DNA of 64,000 nucleotides from contig OY969693.1 of NCBI GenBank assembly GCA_963701995.1, forward strand, positions 62,001 to 126,000, read 5' to 3'. The DNA is from Methanoflorens sp963701995 (GTDB lineage Archaea > Halobacteriota > Bog-38 > Methanoflorentales > Methanoflorentaceae). Both the position numbers and the translations under genes were made by a program. Position 1 is the stretch's first letter. The number at the start of each line of letters is the position of its first letter. Below are positions 50,285-60,193 of the stretch, in pieces. The notes below the pieces were generated by a model. That model was given only the letters and a program-made list of their open reading frames with translations, searched no databases and was not told the origin of the DNA.

Positions 50285-52651
50285 CTAGTGGTAATATACG
50301 ACGGCACCTCCATCGTCAAACACACGATTACGCGTTTTCGCGATACCAGCCAAACTCGCGTGGTATATCAGCGTGCCGTTGAGGAATGATCGTGCGTTAT
50401 AGGGCTGCGCGCTCGTCCCTGTGAGCAAATTGACAGTCCCTAGAAAGACGTACCCCGCGAGTGGCGTTTTCGCCGCGGGATCTCTGAGCTGCTTAAGCGA
50501 ATTATTAAAATCAACGCTAGTTAAGAGAAGGCCGCGATACACGTCGGCATACACGGGCCGCGCGGCTGTGCCCGTGTCACTGCCTTTCACCGCGTAGAGC
50601 CACTGAGCCCCGGCGACCTCTCTCGCGTTGAAACGGGCGGCATCGATGGCATCATTTAAGAAGAATGAGGTCGGATCCTGCCGCGTGACTTCATAGACGA
50701 GTCCAGTGCTAAACATCAGCGTCACAACAAGGAGCGCTGCGACCAGCTTGTAAGCGAGGCTCACGCCTGTCCTTTCACGCTGTTTCGCGCGTAGAGGAAC
50801 CCACACGATCAGCAGCGCCCCGGTAACAGAGAAGGGGGCCAGCAGGAGCGTTGAGATGTGATAGAGCCGCGTCGTGTTGATGATGGCCGCCAAAAACGGG
50901 ATGACGGCGGCTGCCATCAAAATCGCAAGGCTCGCGAGCGCAAGCGCGGCGAACTCCTGATCAAACGTGAAACGACAACGGCGGAGCGCGAGGGCAGCGA
51001 GGCCCACAATGATGAGAAGTAGGCCGAGTAGGTAGAGGAGCTCCGCGACCTCGTGGAGAGGCGAGAGTGTCCCGAGCTGGAGCAGTTCGTTAACCGAAAT
51101 CCCGCAATAGCGCGTGAGGGCAAGCGACGCGGAGAGAACGGCGACCGGCGCCCCAAACAGTCGCGGCAACGTCGGCGCCCCCCGCTGGGCTCGTCTGGCG
51201 AGCACGTACACGATCACAAGGGCGCAGGCGTACGCCGCGGCGCCGATCCCGATTGCAAGAGGGACGTTAGGAGATGAGAGAAGCGTGCCAATCTGGGCGA
51301 GTGTAGGGGTGATTCCACCGCTCAGCGCCGCGGACCCGAGGGTCGCGTACCACGTGGCCGTGAAAGCGGCGAACAACAAGACGAAGGGCAGCGTCACCAT
51401 CCGTTTCGGGCGAGAAGAAGGCCTTACGGGCGGCCCAGAAGGGGCGGCCCTATGCAGGCGGCGCATGGCAGGGTTGTCGACAAGGAAGAGCACGAGCCAC
51501 GCAACGACGAGATACGCGATGAAGATGAGCGCGAGCGCGTAGTGCGACACAACAACAGATACGGCGAACACTGCATAGAGGGCGTAAAGACGCGTTTTCC
51601 CGGCCGCAGGTCCGACGCCTTTGTCGACCAGCAAGATCAAGAGCAGGACCAGAAACAGCTCGGCGATTTCCTGTCGCGCGAGTGCGGGCATTTCGGTGAA
51701 GAACGTGAACAGGAACGTGACAAAAAAGGATGCCAAAAGAGCGATTCGATCGGTCGTCTGTTTTTGGAACACGACGAATAGGCCGACCGGAACGAGGGCA
51801 AACAGGAGGGGATAGATCGTCTTGAAAATCCACACCACGCTTACGCCTGACACAATTGAGATAAGTGGAGCGAGCAGCGTAACGCTCAGCACGGCGTTGG
51901 TTGCGCCAGAAGCGTGCGCATTCCACTGCGCGTTAGCAAGGACAGCGTTCGCAGTATGGAGCTCCTGTTGGATGTCCCACCCCCAGACGTAGGGCGAGAT
52001 CAGCGATCCGTGATAGAGGAGAGCGACCGCGATGACGAATACCGCGAGCGGATAGAGCTCCTTTGGAACGGATGTCGACGTGCTGATCCAAAGCGCCGTG
52101 ATCGCGATGACGATGATTAGCGCGAGCAGGAGCACATTGTTGGCGTACGCATTCATCGCGTACGCTGCAAATATGCTCACAAAGGGGAGCACACACAGCG
52201 CTAACACGGACGGCGTCAGTACGTCACGTCGATCGATGACGCCGTCCTCTGTTGGGCCCTGGTCGCGCCAATAACCCAGTGCGGCGAGGGTGGTGACGAT
52301 CACGCCTTCCGTCATCACAACAGGGACAAGCGCGAGCGGCCGATCGAACCCGAACAGCGGATACAGCATTGTCATGAGAAGTCCTGTACCCATGACGGTC
52401 GCGAGGCTCAGGCCAACCGCGAAGAGCGGCGTGCGCACGCCGCCGAGCTTGTGCAGGCGGAGGGCCCGAAGGACGAGTATACCGGGAACGAACAAGAGGT
52501 ACACAGAGGCAAAGAGGCCTCGCAAAAGCGGTATCTGCACCCCTGCCGCGTCGAATCCGATGAGGGCCCAGACAAGAAACTGCAGGCTGAGGACTGTTAC
52601 AAGCGTCCTTTTGCGCGGCCAATCGTTCATCAGCAGGGGATTAAGAACCAT
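50285..52651 (-). CDS. DUF2206-family large membrane protein, copy A
   Basis: This is a 788-residue polytopic membrane protein. It opens with the family hallmark NPLLMNDWPRKRTLVTVLSLQFLVWALIGFDAAGVQIPLLRGLFASVYLLFVPG. About 14-16 helices follow, and a C-terminal soluble domain of about 130 residues (ARFNAREVAGAQWLYAVKG ... YVFLGTVNL) lies outside. The layout resembles GT-C-fold glycosyltransferases, which use lipid-linked sugars, but this is inferred. Start at ATG 52651 is supported by GGAGGGG six bases upstream inside the GT4 gene, which it overlaps by 11 bases. A paralogue lies at 56965-59304. Confidence 0.83.
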   Translation of the reverse strand: MVLNPLLMNDWPRKRTLVTVLSLQFLVWALIGFDAAGVQIPLLRGLFASVYLLFVPGILVLRALRLHKLGGVRTPLFAVGLSLATVMGTGLLMTMLYPLFGFDRPLALVPVVMTEGVIVTTLAALGYWRDQGPTEDGVIDRRDVLTPSVLALCVLPFVSIFAAYAMNAYANNVLLLALIIVIAITALWISTSTSVPKELYPLAVFVIAVALLYHGSLISPYVWGWDIQQELHTANAVLANAQWNAHASGATNAVLSVTLLAPLISIVSGVSVVWIFKTIYPLLFALVPVGLFVVFQKQTTDRIALLASFFVTFLFTFFTEMPALARQEIAELFLVLLLILLVDKGVGPAAGKTRLYALYAVFAVSVVVSHYALALIFIAYLVVAWLVLFLVDNPAMRRLHRAAPSGPPVRPSSRPKRMVTLPFVLLFAAFTATWYATLGSAALSGGITPTLAQIGTLLSSPNVPLAIGIGAAAYACALVIVYVLARRAQRGAPTLPRLFGAPVAVLSASLALTRYCGISVNELLQLGTLSPLHEVAELLYLLGLLLIIVGLAALALRRCRFTFDQEFAALALASLAILMAAAVIPFLAAIINTTRLYHISTLLLAPFSVTGALLIVWVPLRAKQRERTGVSLAYKLVAALLVVTLMFSTGLVYEVTRQDPTSFFLNDAIDAARFNAREVAGAQWLYAVKGSDTGTAARPVYADVYRGLLLTSVDFNNSLKQLRDPAAKTPLAGYVFLGTVNLLTGTSAQPYNARSFLNGTLIYHASLAGIAKTRNRVFDDGGAVVYYH

Positions 52652-53846
52652 GTCGCCCCTCCAGCACACGCTTGTATGCGCCGAGCAATTGCGCGCCGAT
52701 GGCATCCCACGTGTACTTCGCTTTAAGCAGCTTTCGTGCGTTGGCACCCAACCGTGCTCGTTCGCTTTCGTTTCCAAGAAGGTACGCCACTTTATCAACG
52801 AATCGTTCGTCGACCCTCGGCACGATGAGCGCGTGTTCCCCGTTGTGTGCTGCTACGCCTTCAATACCCTTTTCAGTGGTTACTATGGGAAGCCCCCTAT
52901 TCATGTATTGAAAGATCTTTAGCCGCGTTCCACTTCCGGCGCCTATAGGCACGGTTGCGATATCCCCTGCCGCAAGAAAGCGCGGCAAGTCCTCGATGAA
53001 GCCGACTGAACGCACATTCTCTCGCTCAAATGTCGGCGCGCCGGTGCCGCCCACCAAAAACACAACGTTTGCGTTGACCATTCGTAATCGAGGTGCGAGG
53101 TACCGCTCAATGACGTCAAACGCTTCGCGATTGGGCGGGTACGGGTAGTAGCCGTGAAACACGATGACTGGCGCGTGCTCGCTTATGCCCTCCTCACGGC
53201 GCGCGCGAGCTTTCTCCTCGTTGGTCGGCAACCTGTCCAGGCTACAGCCGGACGGTATGACGGTTATCTTTTGAGGGGCAAGTCGGAACCGCCTGATGAT
53301 CACGTCCCTATCGCGCTCGCTCACCGCGATAACGTGCTGTGCGACAAACCGGCAGATGAGAAACTCAAGCAAGAAGATATACCGCGGAAGGACGAACCGC
53401 TCGATCCTAGTATAGTGAGGGTCAGTTGAAAAAGTCTCGCGCACAAGCTCCGATTCGACGTTGTGAGGGGCATAGACAAGCGGAGCACCGCTGGCCGTCA
53501 GCACTGTGGCGAGCTTCACGGCGAAAGCGCCACTCGGGTGCGATATCTGAATGAGGTCGACCGCGTTCTCACGCAGTATTCGTATGACGCTGTGCGCAAA
53601 ACTCGGAGCGAGGTCGCGAAAAACGCGCAGCGTCCTGCCGACGAACTTGAGATCGCTGTACGAGTAAATCATGGCGAGCGTCGCATCTTCAGGATCGACG
53701 AACTCCGCGGCTTCAAGCACGATAACGCTGTTGTCTCTGGTGGTGAGCTGTCTGGCCAGATTGGCGTGCCTCTCCTGTGCTCCATTCTTCGGCTGCGAGA
53801 GGCCTACGTGAATAGTAATGTCTAAGACCTTCACGGCAATCCTCAA
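52641..53846 (-). CDS. GT4-family glycosyltransferase
   Basis: This 401-residue GT-B retaining transferase has the N-terminal acceptor domain (HVGLSQPKNGAQERHANLARQLTTRDN), APHNVESELVRE, and a C-terminal donor domain with VIFHGYYPYPPNREAFDVI, GTGAPTFERENV, VGFIEDLPRFLAAGD, and the E-x7-E nucleotide-sugar motif as IGAGSGTRLKIFQYMNRGLPIVTTEKGIEG. It lacks membrane helices. It is coupled to DUF2206 copy A by an 11-base overlap and preceded by another GT4 gene 12 bases away. Confidence 0.9.
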   Translation of the reverse strand: MRIAVKVLDITIHVGLSQPKNGAQERHANLARQLTTRDNSVIVLEAAEFVDPEDATLAMIYSYSDLKFVGRTLRVFRDLAPSFAHSVIRILRENAVDLIQISHPSGAFAVKLATVLTASGAPLVYAPHNVESELVRETFSTDPHYTRIERFVLPRYIFLLEFLICRFVAQHVIAVSERDRDVIIRRFRLAPQKITVIPSGCSLDRLPTNEEKARARREEGISEHAPVIVFHGYYPYPPNREAFDVIERYLAPRLRMVNANVVFLVGGTGAPTFERENVRSVGFIEDLPRFLAAGDIATVPIGAGSGTRLKIFQYMNRGLPIVTTEKGIEGVAAHNGEHALIVPRVDERFVDKVAYLLGNESERARLGANARKLLKAKYTWDAIGAQLLGAYKRVLEGRHGS

Positions 53847-53858
53847 ACTGCGCGAGCG

Positions 53859-54995
53859 CTAGCCAAGAGCGCGGTAGCCACTAAGCACGCGTTCCTCCAT
53901 GATCGCCCAGCTGTAACGTTCTTCATACGCCTTACGCCCGTTGTTGCCTAGCTCGGCGCGAAGCTGCGGGTCCTCCCTGCACGTTTTCAGCGCGTCGGTG
54001 AGTGCGGACACGTCGCCGTAGGGCACTACCACCCCGCACTGCTCCTTTCGAACGATGTTCGCCATCGCGCTCTCATCGCTTACGATGATCGGCTTTCCGC
54101 ACATCATCGCTTCAAACAGTTTAGAGGGGCTCGCATACTTCGTCTTAGGGACCTTAGGATCTTCAAACCGGAACAAGAGATCTGCATTAAGCGTCTCCCT
54201 AATGACGTCGTCGTACGAGGGCAAGAACCCAAGATACTGCGCTTTGCTCCCGACGCGGCTCAGCTCGTCAAGAATCCGTTCATTGTCGGTGATCGGTCCC
54301 GCCACCTTGAGTCGCACGCCTTCGACAGCGCTCACCGCGTCGAACATGTAGTTGAGCCCGCGGGAGCCGTGCATCGCCCCCGCATAGAAAACGACGATCT
54401 CGTCGGCCGACAGCCTCGATGAGGTTCCGGCCGCCCTCGCGCGGGACGTCGCTATGTAATCTATCGGGGAGTTGTACACGTAATAGAGCTTGTTAATGTG
54501 TGCTCCGTCGACCTCTTCAAAGCGCGACTCATCCACCAAAAACAGCACGTCAGCGAAGCCGATTCCTGTGCGTTCAAGGCGCGCGACGAACCGCCTAATA
54601 CGCTGTCTCAGCCCCTGAAATCCCCCGTCCGGCAGATTGTCTGCATAGAAATCGTAGATGAAATAGCAGAGCTTTCGCTTCCCGATGAATTTGGCGATTA
54701 TAGCCGGGAGCAGCGTGTCAAAGTCGCTCGCGTGTATAACATCGCTGTCGTCTCGCACAAGGAACACGAGCTCATATGCCCACCAGAGCGGCAGATACAG
54801 CAGCGCCGCCGGTCGATCATACGGGGCCCTGATCCTACACTTGAACGTGCGATACAGAGCCGCATTGTACGACTCGGCAACGCCATCGCGATCCCAAATC
54901 AGCAGCTTGACCGAATAGCCGTGCGTTGCGAGCGCTCTCGCTATTTTGTTGATGCCCGGCTCTATCCCCCGCCCTCTAATCAGCGTCACTCTCAT
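53859..54995 (-). CDS. GT4-family glycosyltransferase
   Basis: This 378-residue GT-B enzyme shows RGRGIEPGINKIARALATHGYSVKLLIWD at the N terminus, the HASDFDTLLPAI segment, VVFYAGAMHGSRGLNYMFDAVSAV, then VPKTKYASPSKLFEAMMCGKPIIVSDESAMANIV with the conserved glutamates of the donor site. It probably adds a sugar during glycan assembly; donor and linkage cannot be told. Twelve bases separate it from the next GT4 gene, so both form one operon with DUF2206 copy A. Confidence 0.88.
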   Translation of the reverse strand: MRVTLIRGRGIEPGINKIARALATHGYSVKLLIWDRDGVAESYNAALYRTFKCRIRAPYDRPAALLYLPLWWAYELVFLVRDDSDVIHASDFDTLLPAIIAKFIGKRKLCYFIYDFYADNLPDGGFQGLRQRIRRFVARLERTGIGFADVLFLVDESRFEEVDGAHINKLYYVYNSPIDYIATSRARAAGTSSRLSADEIVVFYAGAMHGSRGLNYMFDAVSAVEGVRLKVAGPITDNERILDELSRVGSKAQYLGFLPSYDDVIRETLNADLLFRFEDPKVPKTKYASPSKLFEAMMCGKPIIVSDESAMANIVRKEQCGVVVPYGDVSALTDALKTCREDPQLRAELGNNGRKAYEERYSWAIMEERVLSGYRALG

Positions 54996-55088
54996 TTTGG
55001 ATGCTCAGCCTTTGGTGAGCCGCGTTGGGCTTCGACGAATTCAACGGAGACCGCGTGTGCCGCAAAGAGAAGAGTCAGCGCTAAACCC

Positions 55089-56051
55089 TCAGGCTTGGCT
55101 GTACCGGGCCATATCGGCCCCCACCATCTCGTGCACGAGTGCCTCAAAGGGGGTTTCGGGCGCCCAGCCTAACTTAGCACGAGCTTTTGACGCGTCTCCC
55201 TTCAAATCAGGTACTTCTGCGGGCCGCATAAATCGCTCGTCGATTTTGACGTACTTCTCCCAGTCCAAGCCGGCGTGATCGAAGGCAAGCGCGGCGAAGT
55301 CCCTCACCGAATGACTTTCGCCGGTTGCGATCACGTAATCGTCAGGCTGATCTTGCTGCAGCATGAGCCACATCGCCTTTACATAATCGCCAGCAAAGCC
55401 CCAATCGCGCCGCACGTCGAGGTTGCCCAAACGAAGTTCGTTCGCCCGGCCGCAGGCGATGCGTGCGACGCCGTCGGAGATCTTTTTCGTTACGAACTCA
55501 ATGCCGCGCCGCGGAGACTCGTGGTTGAAGCAGATGCCGTTGCAGCAATATAGTCCATAGCTCTCACGATAATTGATCGTAGCGTAATGCCCATACACTT
55601 TTGCAACAGCATAGGGGCTTCGCGGGTGAAATGGCGTAGCCTCGTTCTTCAATGGCTGCGGCGACGTGCCAAACATCTCGCTGCTTGAGGCTTGATAGAA
55701 ACGCGCATCAGGGCTGAAGTGCCGCACGGCTTCCAGCATGCGCACCACGCCAAGCCCCGTCACGTCACCGGTCAATACGGGTTGATTCCACGACGTGGCG
55801 ACGAACGATTGCGCAGCGAGGTTGTACACCTCGTCAGGCATCGCCGTCTCGACGGCGACGTTGAGCGATGACTGGTCGGTGACGTCCCCTTCGAGCAACA
55901 CGAGTCGATCCATTGAGGCCCCGATGCGGGACTCGTTAGGGGTGCTCAGCCTCCTTACCAGCCCGTAGACCTCGTAGCCCTTTTCCAAGAGGTGTTCTGC
56001 CAAATATGACCCATCTTGTCCCGTGATACCCGTTATCAGTGCCGTTGGCAT
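55089..56051 (-). CDS. gmd: GDP-mannose 4,6-dehydratase
   Basis: This extended short-chain dehydrogenase of 320 residues makes GDP-4-keto-6-deoxymannose, the precursor of GDP-fucose, GDP-rhamnose or GDP-perosamine. It has GITGQDGSYLAEHLLEKGYEVYG (NADP-binding G-x2-G-x2-G), ASSSEMFG, the catalytic Y147-x3-K151 (SPYAVAKVYGH), NHESPRRG and the RRDWGFAGDYVKAMWLML motif. No second-step reductase or aminotransferase is visible. Its place inside the glycan locus means the surface polysaccharide or N-glycan probably carries a 6-deoxyhexose. Confidence 0.93.
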   Translation of the reverse strand: MPTALITGITGQDGSYLAEHLLEKGYEVYGLVRRLSTPNESRIGASMDRLVLLEGDVTDQSSLNVAVETAMPDEVYNLAAQSFVATSWNQPVLTGDVTGLGVVRMLEAVRHFSPDARFYQASSSEMFGTSPQPLKNEATPFHPRSPYAVAKVYGHYATINYRESYGLYCCNGICFNHESPRRGIEFVTKKISDGVARIACGRANELRLGNLDVRRDWGFAGDYVKAMWLMLQQDQPDDYVIATGESHSVRDFAALAFDHAGLDWEKYVKIDERFMRPAEVPDLKGDASKARAKLGWAPETPFEALVHEMVGADMARYSQA

Positions 56052-56295
56052 TTTCCCACCGAGCCGTTGTGATAATCATCATCAATGATCGCGGTGCACC
56101 TATATGAATTTGCTGCAGCGTTTGTGGCTCTTACCGCTGTATGAGCGCGCTGCACTCGCGCTGGTCGGAAATCCTAGAACTCTCTACTGCCTGTCGCTCG
56201 CACGCCTCTTGAGCGCGGAATCATAGCTGCTGGGAACAGATCAGCCATCGAAGCCTGCCTACGCGAGCGCACGCAAAAAAGCGGTCTTCTCGCAC

Positions 56296-56718
56296 TCACT
56301 TCACGGTGAGGTAGAGATACACCGAGCGATACACGTTCGTGTCGCCCCCCTTGAACAAATAGAAGCCCAGCTTTTGCCCCATGCCGCTGTGCGTCGGCGC
56401 AAACGAGATGGAGTTTTCCCACTGCTCGTTGTTCGCCAGGCTAAATGATCGCGTGGTGACAGTCGCGTTATCGAGTGTGACCGCCAGGGTGTAGTTGGCG
56501 TTCGCGTTCTCGTGATTGACCACGCCGACGGTCACGTTGGCCGTCTGGCCGACGGTCAGATTGGTCGGGTAGTTACTCGCATTCCCACCGGGCCCCAGAA
56601 GGAACAGCTCGGTGAACGGCTCGCCCGGCTGGGGGAGCACCACGATCAGTATCACGCCAAAAATCGCGACGACTAAAACGATGGCAAGAAATACAGTGAG
56701 GGCGGTGTTACGATTCAC
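56296..56718 (-). CDS. stand-alone DUF1616-type extracellular domain with one membrane anchor
   Basis: The 140-residue protein has a single N-terminal membrane helix (ALTVFLAIVLVVAIFGVILIVVL) and an external beta-rich domain (FTELFLLGPGGNASNYPTNLTVGQTANVTVGVVNHENANANYTLAV). The domain resembles the C-terminal part of DUF1616 proteins, which are normally larger polytopic proteins. N-glycosylation sequons are frequent (NAS, NLT, NVT, NYT, NAT). It could be a truncated relative or an assembly partner of the two DUF2206 proteins that flank it. Confidence 0.7.
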   Translation of the reverse strand: MNRNTALTVFLAIVLVVAIFGVILIVVLPQPGEPFTELFLLGPGGNASNYPTNLTVGQTANVTVGVVNHENANANYTLAVTLDNATVTTRSFSLANNEQWENSISFAPTHSGMGQKLGFYLFKGGDTNVYRSVYLYLTVK

Positions 56719-56964
56719 GCGGCTCTGATTCGTTTGTGCCTGCTCATAAATGTTTGCGTGCGCTCCAAATGCGATGAAACGCGAGCTTGAAAAGGCCCAC
56801 TACTTTCAGGGGCGACCGCGGGGCTATGCAGTTCTGCATCCCGCCGTATCGACGTTGCTTGAGAAGGAATCCCTATGAAGCTCGCCCAAACCGATGACGC
56901 CGTGTCAAAGAAGATCTGCTATTCCTAGGGACTCGCTGCAGCCGGAAAACGGCGTGTGAGCCGA

Positions 56965-59304
56965 CTACCCATTCACGCGATAGACTTGAGCATAACCGTT
57001 AGAATAGATGTTGCTGCTGCCTCCCACGTAGTAGCGCGCGTCCAGTTCCGTGGGCAGATTGGTTATGGTGTTCAAGCCGACGACGAGTTTCCCCGTTTGC
57101 ACGTTGGGGGTGCCGAGATAGACGTACGATCCAGGTGCGAGATTCGCCCAAGAGCCGCCGTTGGCAAGCATCCTCGCCTGAGCGGGATCAAACGTGTAGA
57201 CAGCATAGTATCGGAAGTCATCGGCGGCGATGATGCCACCAGAGGCGTTTGCGCCTATCCACTTCGCGGCGATCATTTCTTGGTCATTGAACTTTCCAAA
57301 GTCGACGCTCGTGTCTAACGCCATGACCGTGGGGCTATCGTTGAGTTCTCCAGCCACCTTGTACACGAGCCCCACGTTAAACAGAAACAATACGACCATA
57401 AAACACGCCAAGGCCTTAAAGGGAGGGGATATCGTTCCTTGTGAAGCAACCTTGGCGCCTCGCCTCTTAACAACGCTGAAAACCCCGGCAAGGCCGATGA
57501 CGAGAAACACGCTCAGCACCATCTGCGCTATTTGCACGAACCGCGAGAGGTTTAGACTCGCCGCAAAAAGGGGCTGTACGAGACAGAGGTAGAGGACGAC
57601 CAACATAGCGACAGAAAACGCCAGGTACTCATTCGAGAATTTGAGCCTTGATCGCTCTTTCAAGGCGAAAAGAACCCCGACGATAGCCGTAATGAGTGCG
57701 ATGAGGACGAGATATTCAGTGACCTGGTGCAAGGGAAGCTTATACGCAAGAATTGATTGAAGTCCTGTAGTATCGAGCCCCCCGTTCGCGCGTGAAACGC
57801 TGATGGGAAGTGGCATATCGGAGGCGTTGTTTGCCCCGCTAAGTTGCGCGTACGGTGCCCGTATTCCGATGTACGCGAGGGTGACGGCGAGTATGCGCGC
57901 AAACGTGTCAAACGGTTGTGAGTTATTCGCAAAGCGGTACCAAACGGCCGCGATGAACGTGAAGCCGACAACGAAAACCGCACTGATGCCGGTATAGCGC
58001 AGTCGACGCGGCCGACGAAACGGCGGCACCGAGCGGTCAGCATCTCCTTTGCGGGCGACCCGCTGCGTCAGCGCTCGCACGTCGAAGCTCCCCACCACCA
58101 AAAGCATGAGCCACGCGAGAATGAAACAGAAGAGGAAGATGTACGTCAATGCGTAGTGTGAGACGATCAACGAAAAGCCAAATAGGCCGAAGAGAGAGAA
58201 CCGCGGCATCCTGTGCATCTGTTTGTCTACGAGCAGCAACAGCAGCGCAACGACGAAGAATTCCGCGATTTCCTGGCGTGCCATGGTAAGGAGCTCGGTA
58301 TAAAACGAAAAAGTCACCATAAAAAAAAACACGCCGAACAGGGCAATGCGAGGGGTTGTCTGTTTTTCGTACAACCTATAGAGGCCGAGGGGCACCATAA
58401 CGAAAAGCAGCGGAAAAATGAGCTTCAAGACCCACGCCACGCTGATGCCGGTCGCGACAGAGAGCAGCGGAGCGAGCATAGTAATGCTCAGCATTGCATT
58501 GAGGTTCAGTATGTTGTAATTGAAGATCGCAGGGGCACCCCAGAAACCGTTGCTGACGACAGTCTGTGCCACGAAGTGTTCGATTTGGACATCAAATCCC
58601 CATAGGTAGTTCGTCACCAGCGCGTTATGGAGCAGCAGCGCCAGGGCGATCGCCCCGATCACGAGAGAGTAGTAGCGTTTCGGCACGTAGCGGGTAAAGC
58701 CGCATACGAGAATCAGGGCGGCGACGGCGAGGAGCACGAGAACGGTTGCGACGCTCGTGCCACTTACGTTGAACAGGTACGCCCCAAAGACGCTCATGAA
58801 GGGCAGCAGCAACAAACCGAGTGTCACTGGCGAAAGGACTACGCGCGCGTCGATCGTTGTAGAACGAGAATAATCCCGGTCGCGACGATAGCTTAACACA
58901 CAAAGCATCAGGACAACCCCGCTCATCGTGGCGATGAACGGAACGAGCGTGAGCGGCGTCGACGTAATGCCACGTACATAGACGGTGTTCATAAAGAGGC
59001 CCGTGAGCATAATCGTTGCCACGCTTAAGCCCACCGTGTAAAAAAACCCTTCAATGACGTTGAGCTCGTGCAACCTGAAAACTCGCAAAAGAATGATCCC
59101 GGGCACGAAGAGCAGATAAACGAGTATCAGCACCCCCCGTAGAACCGGCACGTGCACCCCGACGGCGTCTATGGCTAAAACGATCCAGACGGATATCTGA
59201 AGCGACGCGATGAGCTTGAAGAACGTGGCGATGTCCCAGTCGTTTGCTTCGAGTGGATTGTTGAGTTTCATAGATACGACGTCGGTGGCCCCCTTCGTGG
59301 ACAT
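56965..59304 (-). CDS. DUF2206-family large membrane protein, copy B
   Basis: This 779-residue paralogue of copy A begins after a short leader with MKLNNPLEANDWDIATFFKLIASLQISVWIVLAIDAVGVHVPVLRG and keeps the same series of helices and the soluble end (GKFNDQEMIAAKWIGANASGGIIAADDF ... YVYLGTPNVQTGKL). The start is uncertain: MSTKGATD at 59304 has GAAGGT just before it and suits the TATA element near 59341-59350; MKLNN at 59271 is the alternative. Like copy A it probably transfers or handles lipid-linked sugars. It is transcribed separately from copy A. Confidence 0.82.
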   Translation of the reverse strand: MSTKGATDVVSMKLNNPLEANDWDIATFFKLIASLQISVWIVLAIDAVGVHVPVLRGVLILVYLLFVPGIILLRVFRLHELNVIEGFFYTVGLSVATIMLTGLFMNTVYVRGITSTPLTLVPFIATMSGVVLMLCVLSYRRDRDYSRSTTIDARVVLSPVTLGLLLLPFMSVFGAYLFNVSGTSVATVLVLLAVAALILVCGFTRYVPKRYYSLVIGAIALALLLHNALVTNYLWGFDVQIEHFVAQTVVSNGFWGAPAIFNYNILNLNAMLSITMLAPLLSVATGISVAWVLKLIFPLLFVMVPLGLYRLYEKQTTPRIALFGVFFFMVTFSFYTELLTMARQEIAEFFVVALLLLLVDKQMHRMPRFSLFGLFGFSLIVSHYALTYIFLFCFILAWLMLLVVGSFDVRALTQRVARKGDADRSVPPFRRPRRLRYTGISAVFVVGFTFIAAVWYRFANNSQPFDTFARILAVTLAYIGIRAPYAQLSGANNASDMPLPISVSRANGGLDTTGLQSILAYKLPLHQVTEYLVLIALITAIVGVLFALKERSRLKFSNEYLAFSVAMLVVLYLCLVQPLFAASLNLSRFVQIAQMVLSVFLVIGLAGVFSVVKRRGAKVASQGTISPPFKALACFMVVLFLFNVGLVYKVAGELNDSPTVMALDTSVDFGKFNDQEMIAAKWIGANASGGIIAADDFRYYAVYTFDPAQARMLANGGSWANLAPGSYVYLGTPNVQTGKLVVGLNTITNLPTELDARYYVGGSSNIYSNGYAQVYRVNG

Positions 59305-60193
59305 ACCTTCAGTGGGCGTGCGATTTCGGTACCCGCGAAAGAATATAAAGAGCCGAACGAGCGCGCTTCGTGATTCAGTTTTTTGTTCATGCTCTATATG
59401 TAGTTTCTTAATGAGTGCAGTGAGAAGTTTCACACGTGCATGCATTCACTTTTGCCAGCACGCACACCGTTCGAAGGCGAGCGTCAGTGAGACGGACCAT
59501 AGCGCGAATGAGGCTGGAGCGAACCTTCTTGACGAGGGGTACTCCAAACCTTTGAAAGGCGGGGCAGCGTTAGAAGGAGGGTTAAAGAGAGCGAAACTGA
59601 AACGAGGGCTAACTCGACCGTTTCTTGTAACCCCGCGTAAGCCGTGCACGAAAGTGCCAGATCGGCAAAAAGCGGCAGTCTACGACAATCTTAAAGGGAG
59701 ACTGCGCATTTTCACCAAGGCCACGTAAATGGAAGGATAAACCGTCACTATAGGGCGAACTGGACTGATATTCTCGTTCAACGTCTTTGTTGCGTGCTTC
59801 AGCTGTTTTTTGCTGAGCACTTTAGGACGTTGAGCAGACGAAAAGCTGCGCCGTTTTCAGTGATCGTTATGTTACTTTGTTCAAAAAATATAGAACCATT
59901 ACGCTCGCACTGCTTATGGAACGCCGTATTCAACGTTGTTTATCTCCCCTTCACGAAGACAACAAAGAAACCGGCTTCCTTATCCAAGAAAAATCGCCCG
60001 TCCGCCTCGCTGATGGAATCGTCGAGACGCTGTCATTGCACGGACTTAAAAAGAATTGTCTGTACTGCGCGTACGCTGCCAAGTAATGCCGCGTAATTGA
60101 AGTGAAGCGATGCGAGGAGTCCATGCAGATGCTGCGCACACAGAGGAGCTCCGGGAAACCTTTTAATAGCACGTACAATTGAACGTAGATAGA
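59305..60193. other. long spacer with promoters, no supported gene
   Basis: The minus-strand TATA element of copy B (CTTTATATTC, about 59341-59350) and the plus-strand TTTTAATAG (60161-60169) before the next GT2 gene lie at the two ends. Between them short frames such as one from 59877 to 60086 look compositionally protein-like but match nothing I know. The A/T-rich middle is plausibly debris. Confidence 0.4.
60161..60169 (+). promoter_or_regulatory. TATA box of GT2 gene
   Basis: TTTTAATAG lies 25-33 bases before the ATG at 60194, so the message would be nearly leaderless from that ATG; this is why I prefer it over the upstream TTG at 60179. Confidence 0.5.

Noticed and set aside
49981..50325. 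N-terminal extension of the dolichyl-phosphate-sugar synthase-like protein.
   Set aside because: The first 115 codons have no family character and contain the likely promoter; the start at 49980 is better supported.
59747..59766. TCACTATAGGGCGAACTGG resembles the T7-promoter/vector sequence of cloning plasmids.
   Set aside because: The match covers only about 19 bases with a mismatch; neither the upstream TAATACGAC nor downstream polylinker sequence is present, so chance is more likely than contamination.
59877..60086. A 69-residue plus-strand frame starting with TTG.
   Set aside because: Poor start context and no recognisable motif; kept only as possible debris in the spacer entry.
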